A stretch of 53,293 nt of DNA, from the NCBI GenBank assembly GCA_037176905.1, contig JBBBWG010003336.1, positions 40,459 through 93,751 of the forward strand, read 5' to 3'. Positions 38,905 to 51,420 of this stretch are shown piece after piece. Within the stretch, counting starts at the first letter, position 1. Each line of letters starts with the position of its first letter. Position numbers and translations under genes: made by a program. Below the pieces are notes generated by a model, which worked only from the letters and a program-made list of their open reading frames with translations, searched no databases and was not told the origin of the DNA. This DNA comes from Azolla pinnata. Lineage: Eukaryota; Streptophyta; Polypodiopsida; Salviniales; Salviniaceae.

Positions 38905-41108
38905 ATGGGAGCCTGCTTCCAAGCCCAGAGATCAGCCATGGGAGCTTCATCCCTGCTCTTCCTCATAATCTCGCTCCTCTCATCGACCATCTCAGCCCTT
39001 CTCCTTGAAAAATCGTCTGTTTCCTCGCCCATGGACACCCAGGAGAGCTCTCCTTCTACAATCAGCATTGGCGTTTTCTCCTCCTTACCCAATGTGGTGG
39101 GTTCCGTCTATTTTTGATGAAAAACATGTATTGTTAGACCGTGTGCATGTCATACGTTCATCCATCCAACCATTCATCCATGCATACATATATTACATGC
39201 ATGCATATATATCTATGCATGTGTGTGTGTGTGCATGCATGCATGTGTGTACAGATTTGTGATGGGCAGATAGATGTTTATGAAGATGTCAATTATGCAT
39301 CCTGTATTCTCCTTTGTATGGCTCTCACAATTGTATTGGTAAGTGGTAGATGTGTGGGGAAATGTAATTAAGATGATATGCATCCTGTATTCTCCTTTGT
39401 GTGGCTCTCACAATTGTATTGGTAAGTGGTAGATGTGTGGGGAAATGTAATTAAGATGATTTGTGTTTCATCTCTTTTTAGCTTGCAGTGTATGCACATC
39501 CTATATGAGCATACACAGGGTTTAGAACTTTCGTGCACAAATATTGTGTTGATTATAGGTAGAAATGCAATCCAATGTGGGTGTATGCCGGCTTGATGTA
39601 TCGTAGTTATGATTCACCATGTCTAGTTAGGATTTTCATAAGTAATCATCACGTTTATCAGATTGAGGTACAGGTGAAAAATGTAATACAAAGATGGTAT
39701 ATTCATCTATGGTGTATATTTTATTGCCCAGAACATTTTTGTTTCTGCAATCCAAGCTGCGAAGTTGGCAAGCTACATCACGGGACAGAAGGATAAGACT
39801 TGGTTTTTCCCAAGTGATGGAGCCTTCAAGAAAGTGTTTGAAAGTCGGACTCTCACTTGTGTACGTGATTACTATTTGGTGGAACCATGCACTTCCGTCG
39901 AACAATTGCTGCAGTCAACCAACTTAAGACAATTGGTGCTCAACCATGGTATCCCAAATCCCAAATTCTGCTAACAATTCTCTTTGTTTGTTTTCAACGT
40001 GAAGTGAGAAGGGCAAGAGATCTCTTATGTTAATGTAGTCTCGCTTGAGTGCAGTTGTTGATGGCGCCTTCTCGTTGAGTTCGTTGAAAGGCATGGAAAA
40101 TTCGCAACTTGTTGGAGATGCAGTTATGAAGGTGCATTGTCCATTCAAAACTGACATAAATCGATTAATATCAATCGTGTATTGACAACGTTGGATGATA
40201 TGCTGAGTGTGTTATCTCACATCTGCCATGCTCACCTGTTCTATTTACCTGGGACTGAAAGACTAATTCAAAAAAATTCAGGATCATATGAAGCTCCCAT
40301 TCCATTTGCATGCATTTCTCCGCACTAAAATCTTTCTCATGTTGAAAACATTTGAAATGAAGACATTATTTTCCATGCAAACCACGAGGAATGCTCAGTG
40401 CTGTTGTTTCTCTCTCTCACACACACATACACACACGCGTGCACACGCAGATGCACAGTCCCTCTATTATGAGATCCAGCCATGAGGCTCGTTCATGGTT
40501 CTTCTCATTGGAGTCTCTTTTTCCATACTTTTTTCCTATGAATTGAACTAATGGACTTCGAAAAGATATGCATGTAATATATATATTATCGAGTTCTTTA
40601 CACACTTGCTCCAAAATGGATAATGTGCTCTTGTACAAGTCATTGATATGGTTTTCTATTGGCAAATATATGTTTGCAGCTGGATTATGTTCAGATTCTT
40701 GTAAGAAGTTCATCGCTGTTTGGTTCCAAATAAGATTGTCAGCCCCTAGTTTCAACATTTTTGTCAATTATTTTAATAAGTGCATTGTAGTTTCTGCAAG
40801 CAAAGCACAAAATCATTAAATCATATCAGCGGCTATTTCAGGTTGAAACTAAAGGAGGTCATTTTTATATTGGGAACTCTCTAATAATCGAAGCAGACAT
40901 TTCGGTTGACAATGGTGTTGTGTATTTGATTGATGGCGTTTTGGGAAGCTTGGATCCTCAAACACGTCTTTCATCTGATATTTCTATAAATGCATCAGCA
41001 GTAGAATCCGAAATGAAGCTATCTGATGCAGATTTCTTCAATTCGGCAAAAGTAAAACCAGACCTCTCTATATACATATTTGAGACAAAGAACTTTTTCA
41101 GTAATTAG
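38905..41108 (+). CDS. Secreted FAS1 (fasciclin) domain protein
   Basis: Four exons, 38905-39100, 39757-39948, 40055-40131 and 40842-41108, total 732 nt, or 243 aa, and all phases close. The first exon gives a typical signal peptide: a short polar start, then LLFLIISLLSSTISA. A single FAS1 fold follows: VVAAKLASY-type H1 region, the TWFFPSDGAFKK box, a central segment QLVLNHG, and the C-terminal GGHFYIGNSLIIEADI-NGVVYLIDGVL box. FAS1 domains are extracellular adhesion/binding modules of plant cell-wall proteins. No GPI-attachment tail is seen. The first donor (GG|GTTCCG) is weak but is the only one that keeps the frame. ATGs at 38905 and 38938 are both possible. The stop at 41106-41108 is only 58 bp before the amidase ATG, and an alternative splice would fuse the two (see findings). 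Confidence 0.75.
39296..39461. repeat. 83-bp perfect-to-near-perfect tandem duplication
   Basis: Two adjacent 83-bp units start at 39296 and 39379 (tgcatcctgtattctccttt...) and are almost identical; I see one mismatch (tatgg/gtgg). The pair lies in intron 1 of the FAS1 gene and looks recent. Confidence 0.92.
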
Positions 41109-41166
41109 TTTATTGTCGGATGCTATGCTGTTACATTTTATGGGATGTCTGTAACAGTGTAAGGAG

Positions 41167-44100
41167 ATGGCAGAAGGTGCTCAACAACTGAATATCCCAG
41201 GATTCCAAGCTAATAGGGGCTTGGTTTCATATCCTGATGGCGGCTTGTATGATCCACCGGTTCTCACGTTTGATCCCAGCATGAATACATTAGAATTTTC
41301 TCATGGTGATGAAAGGTTCCATTTCCCAACACTGGAAAATGTAAAACGTCCTCAGAAGGATGATGACGTTGCGTTCATGACTGTAAGTTGTTTAGCATCC
41401 TAAAAATGTCAACATTAAGTGGTCAGACATGCACAATTCTGTGCACGGGAAAACGGGGATTCTTTTACCCTAATGTTTTGATAGTGATGCATTATTGATA
41501 AGAAATCGTGATTTCAATATTAGAATGTTTCTTCCAGAGCTATATTATAATCCATTTTATTGTCTTTGTTGAACTCTTTCTATTTGTAAAGATTACTTTG
41601 ATTGAATGTGCTTTTACTGTCAGAATTTGGATTACGTATGTATATCTATGAAATGCGTGTTTTTCACAGGTATTAGAGCTTGGAACTCTGATTCAGACAA
41701 AGCAAATATCATCACGAGAGCTTGTAGATATCTTTCTGGCCCGGCTTAAACGGTAGTAATCTGATACTACGTTGTTCAAACAAATGACTAATTCAAAATG
41801 GCCCACTAGTTTTTTTGATATATGTCACCCTTGAAATTGTTTTGAAGATGATGCCAAGCTAAAAAGGTCATCAGCATAATCAACTTCACCTTTCAAATCA
41901 TCTTAGCCCAAGGATATTAGTATTTGAAGTTGAAGTATGTTTAGGTTTCTAATATCTTTGCAAAATAGCCAATCCCTTTTGCTAAGTTAGATCCCAACAA
42001 CCCTAAAACTTTCTGACTTCGACTTTATTGTCGTAACAATAAAATCTGGTAGGAGGTAATGCCCCAATAACTTTGTTTGGACAAATTTTTGTTGTCTGGA
42101 TCTTTTATATTTCGGATTTAGCTGAATCATAGAATCTGCGTAGGCATCCCTGAATCTGCAGTGATGCGAGTGAGCCTTTTAGTTGCTTGATCAAGCTCTT
42201 TTGATCATGAGCTCATTGAGTCAGTGCTTGAAATTGCTTTGATTGAACACTTTGGACATGAAACATCATATAAATTAGATGAGAAGTCTGTTGTGATATG
42301 TTTTGGAAAAATATTGCAAATGTATCAAGGAATCGTTTTGAATATTCTGTACAGGTGATGAAGGTGAAAGTTTTGATATTTGGGTCGACCTTTACTGTTT
42401 GTTTGCTTTTACTTATATGCCGAACTGTTGGTTTTCTCCATTGGATTTTGGGATTACAGCTACTTTCCTGATGTTGGATGCTGCATGTTGTTTGTATGCA
42501 TGTACATGATACTAATATACAGTTTGAAATTTGAGGTGATGCATTATGCTTGCACAATTAAGAAGTGATTTATTTCTTCCCAACATTGAACAACTGAGCG
42601 CAGAATTTGTATCCAGGTACAATTGTGTGCTACAAGTTGTCATCTCATATACAGAAAAACTGGCCTATAAACAAGCTGCAGATGCAGATGAAATGATAAA
42701 AAAGGGGATATATCTTGGTATGTTCAACTCGGTTTAGTACTATCATTGGTATTCTTTCTCCCCTAATTTTTCATGCTTGATAGAATAGCTGAAAAGAGCA
42801 GCAGCAAAGGCCCTTCCTAAAAAACATGCATTGTGATGCTTATTTACTGTAGAAATTCAATCCGAAAACTGCAATTCCATGAAAATGTGTAGGACTAGAA
42901 ATGAAATTGTTTAGACCAGAGGAATAGATGCTACCATTGTTCATTGAAAATGTCTAGACCAGAGGAGAAAACCCTATCTTCTTTCGCATTGCTGTAATTT
43001 CATGTTATTAATATCCTTTCTATGAGATATACAGAATCGATGAAGTGCTAACTATATCTATTTTGCAAGTTATATTTGGTTTGAGAGAGCAGGCATTCAG
43101 GCTCTTAATATTTCCTCCGAACCTCCTTAATCTACCCATGCCCTTCTTCTACTAATAAGTTTGTCAAATCATTAATGATGTACTCAATGAAGCTATTCTA
43201 AGAAGTAAAATTTGCGGGAGAGAAGTTTATGTTCTTCTGATTTGTTTTCTTAACCTTTTCTATGTAATCCATTTTAGGTCCTTTACATGGCATACCATAT
43301 GGCTTAAAAGACATCATCGCAGTTCCAGAATATAGAACTACATGGGGCTCTACCTCCTTCAAGAATCAAGTAATTGATGAGGAAGCATGGGTGTATCAAA
43401 GGTATGTCAAATGTGTGCTCTTAATAAGGGTTCTAAGGTAAAGGAGGGAGAGTCTTTCTCTTCTCCATTATAAGTAAACATGTCCATGGAAAAGCAAGAG
43501 AGTTTCCGTCATGATTACAACAGGTAATCAAGGGTTGAAGGGTAGGGTGGTTCATCATGGTTACCCACAAGAAGTTATGAAATCGGATTCAACGTTTACA
43601 CTTTGTGTCTGTTGACGATATGGTGGCTCACTTTCGCCCACAAAAAATATGCAAATCAAATCAAGCTTCTTCCATAAATGATACATCACTATTTAGAGCT
43701 GAAGATTCTAATGTTTTAGGTTTAGTATTTGAACATTTCGAACAGGTGTCAGAGGAAAAGCTTTCTGAGTACGAATCCCTATTGCAGTTTTCTGAACACC
43801 ATCTATCTTGACTACAAGGAACAGTACCCCTAATCTGCATTACCCGATCGTAATCTAAGTTATGTGCCTAGGACAGCAGTGGCCACCTTCATGGTGATTA
43901 GCCCTAGCAAAATCAAGTTATCAGTAACCTTGCTGCCACAATGTCATGGCATGGGTCTGCACGTGGGATAAATATTCAAATACATTATCTAGTTTTTCTT
44001 GTTGGGGAGACCTTGCATTAATAGTTCCAAGTGGGCTTGTAGAGTTACAGTATTGTATTGAAGCAATGCTGCCCATTTCTATGGATTGGAATGTAGTAAA

Positions 44101-46983
44101 TGATGGGATTGCTGCAGATTGGTTTTATGTGATGGCCAAGTGTTTAAAATAGAATGAGGACTCGCATGTTATTAAATAATGGATTACAAGTGGCTCCAAG
44201 AAGACTAAATTACTATCTGTTCAAGCCTTTTTTCTCTGGTATGAATGTGCAGGCTGAAAAATGCAGGGGCAGTTTTATTGGCAAAGTTGGTGTGTGGGTC
44301 TTTAGCCTATGATGATATCTGGTTTGGTGGGAGAACACGAAATCCATGGAATATCGAGGAGTTCTCAACTGGATCGTCTGCAGGACCAGCAGCAAGCACA
44401 TCAGCTGGTAAACTTTTTGCATTTTACACCAATGGGTTTTGATTGCGAGATAGCCTGCATTTCTATTGGTTTTTTCTTCTTTCTTTCTGATTGTGGATCA
44501 CTACTATTTTTTTGCGACTTGAGAGTAGACCCGTAATTAAAATTAAGGATAGCTGCCAGGATTATGAATGTTCGGTCATGTATATTCACACAATGGTTGT
44601 TCACATCATGCTGCTACATACATTGCTTCATTTATGAATGTTCGGGTTGCGATGCTGAAGAATGTTAAATAATTGATAAATTTATAATGATAATGGAACC
44701 TTGCCCTCACCAAATACCTGATGATTATAACCCACTTTTGCAGGCTTACTGCCATTTGCCATCGGATCAGAAACTGCTGGCTCAATAACCTATCCCAGTG
44801 CACGATGTGGTGTAACCGCCCATAGACCATCTTTTGGGATGGTTGGTAGATCTTGGGTGATGAGCTTAGACGAAAGTCTGGTAGGCAAAGTTTCCATGAC
44901 ATGAAATATAGCCATCAAATTACAGCCTAACAGCATTTAGTGCTTAACTTTTTTAACATGCTATAATCATTACTTTACTAAGATACATTATGGACGTGTA
45001 TTTTTAGACACTTAATGTAAGCTTTAAGTTTTTGTTGAACTGTGGCACTTCACGGCATCATTTCACGAATTCCTGGTTCTAAAGGCATTTGTACCACTAA
45101 ATCTTGTATTTCTGGATTGCTACAGGATAAGCTTGGTCCATTCTGCAGAAGTGCAGAAGATTGTGCGATAATACTTGATTGTATTCGGGGAAAGGATCCT
45201 AATGATCCTTCATCAAAGAATATCCATCTAGAAGATCCCTTTTCCATCGACATTACAAAGTTGACAGTGGGATACCTTGAGGATGCAGATCAGGAGGTAA
45301 GCGAATCCATCATGGGGCTAATAGAGCCCTTAGTGCTTACATGGTTCTGCCATCCATGCATCAAACGCATTTGCTGGATGCATGCATTGCCCATTACAAC
45401 TATGGTAAGTTTTTTTATTTCTTTCCATTCTAGGGTATAAAAATGATGGACCGAAGCAATTCTTTGTTTCGTGGGTTCATATTGTATGGGGAGAAATAGA
45501 AGTATACTAAGAAGGTATGTTATTATAGAACATTGGTGATGCACTATGGCACATATAGCTATAAAAAGTTCAGGAAGTTGTCATGAAAATACTTCTAATT
45601 TTGTGTTGTTACAAAAGAATACTGATGCTTGCAACAGGTGGTGCAAGTTCTAGCTTCGAGAGGTGTGAAGATGATTCCTTTCAATCTCAGCTACACTGTA
45701 CTCTCAGCCCAATCCATCTTGAATTACACTATGGATATCGGAATGCTTTCACATTTTGATCATTGGCAAAGGGCAGGATTGGATGATCTTTATGAAGCAC
45801 AAGACCAATGGCCTGTGGAAATTCGACGTGCCCGACTGATTCCTGCAGTTGACTATGTTCAGGTAAAGCAAAACAACCTTGCTATGAAGGCATTCCTACG
45901 ACTAATTTTGGCAGTCTACTGTGTCCTGATAAAGCAAAATCTAGGTTCTTAATCAATAATCTGAATATGGTCATGAACCCCCCCTTGATTGTGATTAAAT
46001 ATGAGAATCTATATAAAGAAATCGGTCAGCATAAAGCACTAACATCTTTACAATAAGTTGCTATGCAATGGTAGGATATTTTAGATGAACCCATGAAATG
46101 TGTGTATAATTCTGGATCTACGACTGCATTTTATCCATAACGAGGGGAACATTTTGGAAAATCGACTTTGTTTAGTGCCCACAACAAAGTGTTACTCTAT
46201 AGATCTGCCACAATTTATTAGTTTCACAATCCTGATTAAGAAGAAACTTGATTAAGGATGTTGATTAATAATTTGTAAATTACATTTGAGTCGTATACTG
46301 GTTAGATTAATCGAGTGTATGGTGAATCGGAGCCAGGCGCAACGAGCACGGGGACGATTGATCCGGGAGATAAAAGAAAGCATGAAGGGTATCGACGCAT
46401 TTATAGGGAATGCCACAGATTGGGAAAAAGTTGCGATCGGCAACCTGGTTGGCATGCCCATTCTAGTTGTACCAACAGGGTTGAAAGAGATCCAAAACCC
46501 ACCAGCAGGTGGAACACCTAGAAGAACAACAGTGACCACTGGAATCTATGGTGCTGCTTATCATGACTCTCAGGTAAATACATATATAATACAAATTGAC
46601 AAGAAAACAGAGTTTTCTTAAACTTTCTGGGTTTTTACTATTGACATGAATAGCTGGTCCTCATGTCGGCTGCTGATCATTTTAGACTGACAGGTAGTTT
46701 GGTTAAATGTTGCTAAAAAGGTCATTGCACACCGAATGTAGCCTCTGAGTTCTAGCATCTTTCTTATCTGGGTTATTTTTCGAATGATTTTTTTGGTGTT
46801 TCATACCTTTGGAAGATTGATTTGTAATGCTTTTGAAATTTCTGCTCAAAGGTGATTGCGTTGGCGATGGCTTACCAAGAGCAGACCAGTCATCATCTGC
46901 AGCGTCCACCAATAGATCGTTTGGGGGATCGTGATTTCCATTTGAATGAAACCCATTGTCCGCCTGTTTTTGGGGACTTCTGA
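41167..46983 (+). CDS. Amidase-signature family hydrolase (At5g07360-like)
   Basis: Serine amidase of the amidase-signature family; the substrate is unknown. Ten exons: 41167-41382, 41670-41752, 42617-42717, 43278-43401, 44253-44407, 44744-44880, 45126-45296, 45638-45862, 46337-46573 and 46852-46983. They total 1581 nt, or 526 aa, with consistent phase. The Ser-cisSer-Lys triad is visible: Lys144 in GIPYGLKDI, cis-Ser216 in FSTGSSAGPAAS, and nucleophile Ser240 in GSETAGSITYPS. The 24-residue Ser-Ser spacing equals that of mammalian fatty-acid amide hydrolase. Other family words include DIWFGGRTRNPWN, DKLGPFCRSAEDC, FDHWQRAGLDDLYEAQDQWP and NATDWEKVAIGNLVGMP. It lacks Gat-complex features and looks like the plant At5g07360 group rather than GatA. 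The start is uncertain: TGTAAGGAG before the ATG is preceded by a good acceptor (AACAG), so an upstream exon may exist. Confidence 0.9.
43402..44252 (+). other. Large amidase intron 4 carrying an unassigned ORF
   Basis: This 851-bp intron contains a 68-codon ORF at 43605-43811 (MSVDDMVAHFRPQKI...) with normal composition and acidic-amphipathic content. I do not recognise it, and it has no flanking exon signals that join it to the amidase frame. It could be an inserted fragment or chance. Confidence 0.3.
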
Positions 46984-47642
46984 GAAAAGGAAGAACGTTT
47001 CTTGTCAAATGCCACTGATACTGATTTTGAGCTTTCACACATCCGACAGTCCTCTATTTCTGCTTGTGCAAGCTGCAATGGTGGTGGTGGGATGAAGGAG
47101 CAACTAGAACATTGCTCTCTAAGAGTGGGAATGGAATGGAATTGAACGGACTGTGCCTAATTCTTTTAAGTCGGCTTATCAATCAAATTTCTCTCCGAAA
47201 TTGGAAAAGTTTTAAACTTGTTCTGATCCAACAAAGAAATGCACATAACAGATGTGGGCAGTAGTATATGCAAGGCCAAGATGAATTGACCGAATTTTGG
47301 TTAAGTGAGTGCAATATAGATGTGGGCAGTATCTGATAGAAAAAATGCTAGTTATTGAATGTTATCAATACATTTCTTGGAGAAAAAACATTGAATTTGA
47401 GCTATCATACATATGTTAAAACCCAACTGGAATGCTACTTTTAAACATACTTTGATCTAACAAAGAAGCATAACTACAATTGTGGGCGATTATGGCCAAG
47501 ATGAGCTGACTGAATTTTGGCAAGTGAATGTACAAGGGCTTCACTTCATCCAGTGCCAATTATAAAATATGTAAACAAACTGCAGATTTCCATAGCAGAA
47601 TTGTTATTATATATATATATGCGTCAATTAAGGGGGCAAGGA
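46984..47642. other. Convergent intergenic region
   Basis: 3' ends of the amidase (+) and the reductase-like gene (-). No gene is seen. A diverged direct repeat carrying aagatgaattgaccgaattttgg and aagatgagctgactgaattttgg occurs at about 47278 and 47497, each preceded by a tgtgggc word. A (TA)n run is at about 47609-47621. Confidence 0.55.
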
Positions 47643-50627
47643 TCACACTGCTCCTAATTCTTTTAGCCAGGCGGTGTGAAGAGGACACGGATCACTAGCT
47701 CCAGATGCAAGCGCTTTTTGTGATAAGCCATAAAACCAGCCATTTCTCCATTCAAACTACGAAGCCATGCAAAATCAAGTTGAACATTAAATCATGATAT
47801 ATAGCTACACAGCTTTACTACAAAATGCTTTCTCAACAAACGTTGTACCTCCTTTAATGCAGTGGGAAAATGAGAAACTGATCGGGCATATGCACACAGT
47901 CTATCTTCAACACCCGCATCAAATGTCACTCCCTTTGCAGCTGCTGCAGCCGCAGCAAGCTCTTTGATTAGTGCATTTACCTGTAAATAGTAAAAAAAGC
48001 TAAGTCAAATGGTTTACACAGATTCATTACTTTTCCATAAAATTAATGGGCCTAAAATGTAATGCTATGTTGAACAGCAATGAATGCAATCTACAGAGGC
48101 AATCAAGAGTTTGGCTTCTAATGTAAATGTTTTCTATCTGAATTGGTCGATTTAATTTTTCAATTGCCATGTGAGATGATAGTATCAGCCACATCTAGGA
48201 TACCAGAAGCACCACTAAAAGTTGCAATAAAGGTTCCTTATAAACTAGCACAGTGGTACATCAATGATATGAGAAGTTCACCATGAAAAGGTATGGCAAC
48301 ACTTGTTTCGCAGTGAAAACCTGAGAATACCAACCTCATCAGAGTAATCCTTCTCAACAATTCCCACAGTGGCTCCCGGATGGCGCGCTCCAACCAACAT
48401 GAAAGCACAAATCCATATCAGCTTTTCTAACAACGGTTTTTGAAATTCCTTGGAGCTAAGGACCTAAAAACGAGAAACAAACAAAAGATGTCAGATTCGA
48501 AAGTTTATCTTTCACTAGGAAAGGCGATTTGAGAAGGAACAATGAAGGTGTTGCATCGTAGGTAGATAACAAGAGGTGAAGAATTATGTCTTCACCATCA
48601 TAATCAAGTTTCTAACACGAAACCAGTCCAAGCATGATTAAAACTAGCCAAAAATATTGATGAACGACTATATAGAGCTTTGCTTGTGAAGTGCATTGGC
48701 CAGGTAAAACGAAAACAAGAAATAAATCCACAAAGCACACTAGTCTGCAAACCATAGTGAATAAAAATATTTACAACCACGAGTAAAAAAAATGGTCAAA
48801 AGAGAAGTTGGGGAGAGAACAAAGTTCCCACTGGTTTTCCTGGCTGATTTTAGAATGGGAGCTTACTCGGCATGAAAGATTTGCGGAATTCAAACGTGCT
48901 GCAACAGCTGATGCCCACTTCCCAGAAGCAACTGTGAGACCCTCAGGGTTAGTGTCAGTCTTGCCATCAATGGGGGGATCCCCAAGCTTTGCAACTGCAA
49001 AGTATACCAGAACTTGTGAAGCATCCGCAATGCCTTTGCTCTCAAGCCAGGGCTCAAGCATACCATTCTGGAAGAAGACCAGATCTGTTTGAATGATCTC
49101 ATGTTAGTATCAAAGGCATTTAGCATGCACTCACAACACAGAAAAGAATCCTGAGTTCCAGAGTGATTTGCTTTTCAACAATGAAGCAGACAAGAATAAA
49201 TCATGCCACTCATTCCTGTCCATCCCTTCTGTGACTAAAAAACTGACGTCGAGACATATCATGGTATGGACAGAGTATGCAATTGCAACACAATGTTTCA
49301 TGGTAAAAGAATTCTGAGTTGAGCAATTGATTTTCCTCGTTAGAGCAGCTAACAATAAATCATAGCACTCGTTCCTGTTCGTCTCTTCTGGAACTGATGA
49401 TCAACATCTCCTCGGGAACATTCTACAAAATCTTATTTAAAAGACTTGAGAAACTCTAAAAACAAGGCCGTTTTCCTTTAGCAGTACTCAATGCTCTTCA
49501 GAGAGATCAATGGTTAGCCTTAGAATGTGTCTGGAGAGAAAAAAATAGCTAAAATTAAGGCTTCGTTTTGCAATCATGAATATGTATGTCAAAAAACAAT
49601 GGCGAAGGTCAAAAATCAGGATTTTCCTTCTGGCTTTGCAATGAATGTGTTTGGAAAAACAATACTTGAGCTCAAATTTACGGTTTTGTTTTCAGGGTTT
49701 TGCCATCGAGATGGAATGTATTTGAAAAACAACGGTGAAGCTTAGGAATCAAGGCTTTTTTCGGCGTTGTAGCAAATGATGAAGGTATTCCTTGGATTCA
49801 GCATTGTAAACAACCAGTTTAAGCTTAAAATTAGGGATTCTTTAAGTAGTTGGAGCTATTCATAGACAACAAAGGCTTGAAGAAAAGATTTACATACCCT
49901 CAGGAATCGTAGTAAATGCGCTTGTTAAAACAATGGCCGAGCTCAAATTCGAGCATTCCATATTTTGGTTTCCGGCCATTGTACAGAAAATGTGGTTTGT
50001 TTGAGGAACAGTAGCTCTTAGCTCAAAATCAACAGTAGCTCTTAGCTCAAAATCAGGGTTTTCTAGATGTGCTTGGAGACATACGTACGCATAGAGCATT
50101 GTCAGGAAATTGTTTTTGAAGACCGATAGCTCAGATCAAAACGAGAGATTTTCTTCATGCATTTGGAGACGGATATGCACAACTAACACAGTGTCCTGAA
50201 GAAACCATGGCGGCATACCTTCCCGTCGTTCTGGAGGTGTGGATTCGAGCACAGCATCGAGGACATCGTTCCGGGTGCAGACGAAGATGGGGCAAGAAGA
50301 GGATAGATCCGAGGGCACTTTCTCGCCCCTCCTCACGATGATGTCCCGGCCATCGCCCATCTTCTGGAGGGCGGATCCGATGCGACCGGAGCCGACGATG
50401 ACGGCGGGGACGACGACCTCAGACTGCAGGGAAGAGGAAACGGGGGAGGCGGAGGCCGTGGCGCGGACCATGATGAAGGAGGAAGCTGAGCCTGACGAAG
50501 GAGAAGAAGGAGAAGAAGGAGAAGGAAGAGGTCTGAAGCAGTTCTGGGGGGGTTTCCGAGATGGGTTTTCTCTGATGAGCAGAGGAGATGCGGCAGAAGG
50601 CCAGGCGAGCAGCTTCAGCATCGCCAT
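47643..50627 (-). CDS. Ketopantoate reductase-like NAD(P)-binding protein, probably plastid
   Basis: Five exons: 50627-50219, 49084-48867, 48463-48335, 47980-47849 and 47756-47643. They total 1002 nt, or 333 aa, and all phases close. The first 70 residues are Ser/Pro/Arg-rich, nearly free of acids (SPSSPSSPSSGSASS), fitting a plastid transit peptide. A Rossmann fold starts at about 73 with VPAVIVGSGRIGSAL (Gly79, Gly81, Gly84). LVFFQNGMLEPWL, VLVYFAVAKLGDPPIDG, a helical domain with LIWICAFMLVGARH, and a C-terminal WRNGWFYGLSQKAL-DPCPLHTAWLKEL follow. The fold and layout resemble 2-dehydropantoate 2-reductase, but I recall this family only as uncharacterised in plants and algae, so the substrate is not claimed. 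The ATG at 50627 is the first in the frame; an in-frame GTG lies just upstream. Confidence 0.85.
50020..50068. repeat. 25-bp tandem pair in reductase-like gene intron 1
   Basis: The word agtagctcttagctcaaaat is repeated in tandem with a period of about 25 bp inside the intron 49085-50218. Confidence 0.75.
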
Positions 50628-50674
50628 ATCCACTCAGAGAGAAGGCCCTTTGTGTCTGCTTCACTCTCCATCTT

Positions 50675-50742
50675 CATCTTCTTTCTTCTTCTTCTTCTTC
50701 TTCTTCTTTCTTCTTCTTTCTTCTTCTTCTTCTTCTTCTTCT
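50675..50742. repeat. (TTC)n microsatellite
   Basis: About 68 bp of TTC/TTTC runs begin 48 bp upstream of the ATG of the minus-strand reductase-like gene, where it reads GAA, as in the helicase-like gene. Confidence 0.92.
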
Positions 50743-50774
50743 CAACCATACAAATTTCCTATCTATCTACAAGA

Positions 50775-51420
50775 GGAGAAACCCTAAAACCCTGTGAGCT
50801 CTGAAAAACCCTAAAACCCTGTGAGCTCTGATAAAACCCTAAAACCCCAAGCTCTGAAAAACCCTAAAACCCCAAGCTCCTAAAACCCTAAACCCACAAA
50901 CCCTAAAACCCATCCGAAAGCCGCCTCAAACCCCGAAGCTTCTGCTCCGCGGCTTCAGTTCTGCTTCGTTTTCCGCTTCTTTCCACTTCGATCTGAAAGA
51001 CTAAACTCTGAGCTCTGAAACCCTAAACCCTGAGCTCTGAAACCCTAAAAACCCTAAGCTCTGAAACCCTGAAACCCTCACCCTCTAAAAACCCTAAAAA
51101 CCCTAAGCTCTAAAAGCCCTAAAGCCCCAAGCTCCCAAAACCTAAACCCCACAAACCCTAACCTGCTCCGAAAGCCGCCCCCAAATCTGAAAGCTTCCAC
51201 GGCCTCACTTCTGCTTTGTTTCCGCATCTTTCCGGCTCGATCCGAAAGACTAAACTCTAGGCTCTGAAAACCCTCAACCCTAAGCTCTGGAAACCCTAAA
51301 ACCCACCAAGCTCCAAAACCCTAACCCCGATCCGAAAGCTGCTTCGATATCCGAAGCTTGTACGCACGGCTTCGATCTTGCTTTGTTTCTGCTTCTTCCC
51401 CTTTCAATCTAAAGAGACTA
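50775..51420. repeat. Telomere-motif composite repeat upstream of the reductase-like gene
   Basis: Many CCCTAAA/CCCTAAAA words are interleaved with gagctctgaaa and ccaagctc spacers. Embedded in them is a larger module that starts with tccgaaagccgcc, passes gaagctt, ggcttca..tctgct.tgttt.cgc and ends with gaaagactaaactct. Copies begin near 50911, 51166 and 51331, increasingly diverged. No coding potential is supported. Confidence 0.85.

Noticed and set aside
41052-41157. Joining the FAS1 and amidase frames as the default gene model
   Set aside because: The donor is only moderate and both genes have plausible own stop and start codons, so the fusion is kept as a finding rather than annotated.
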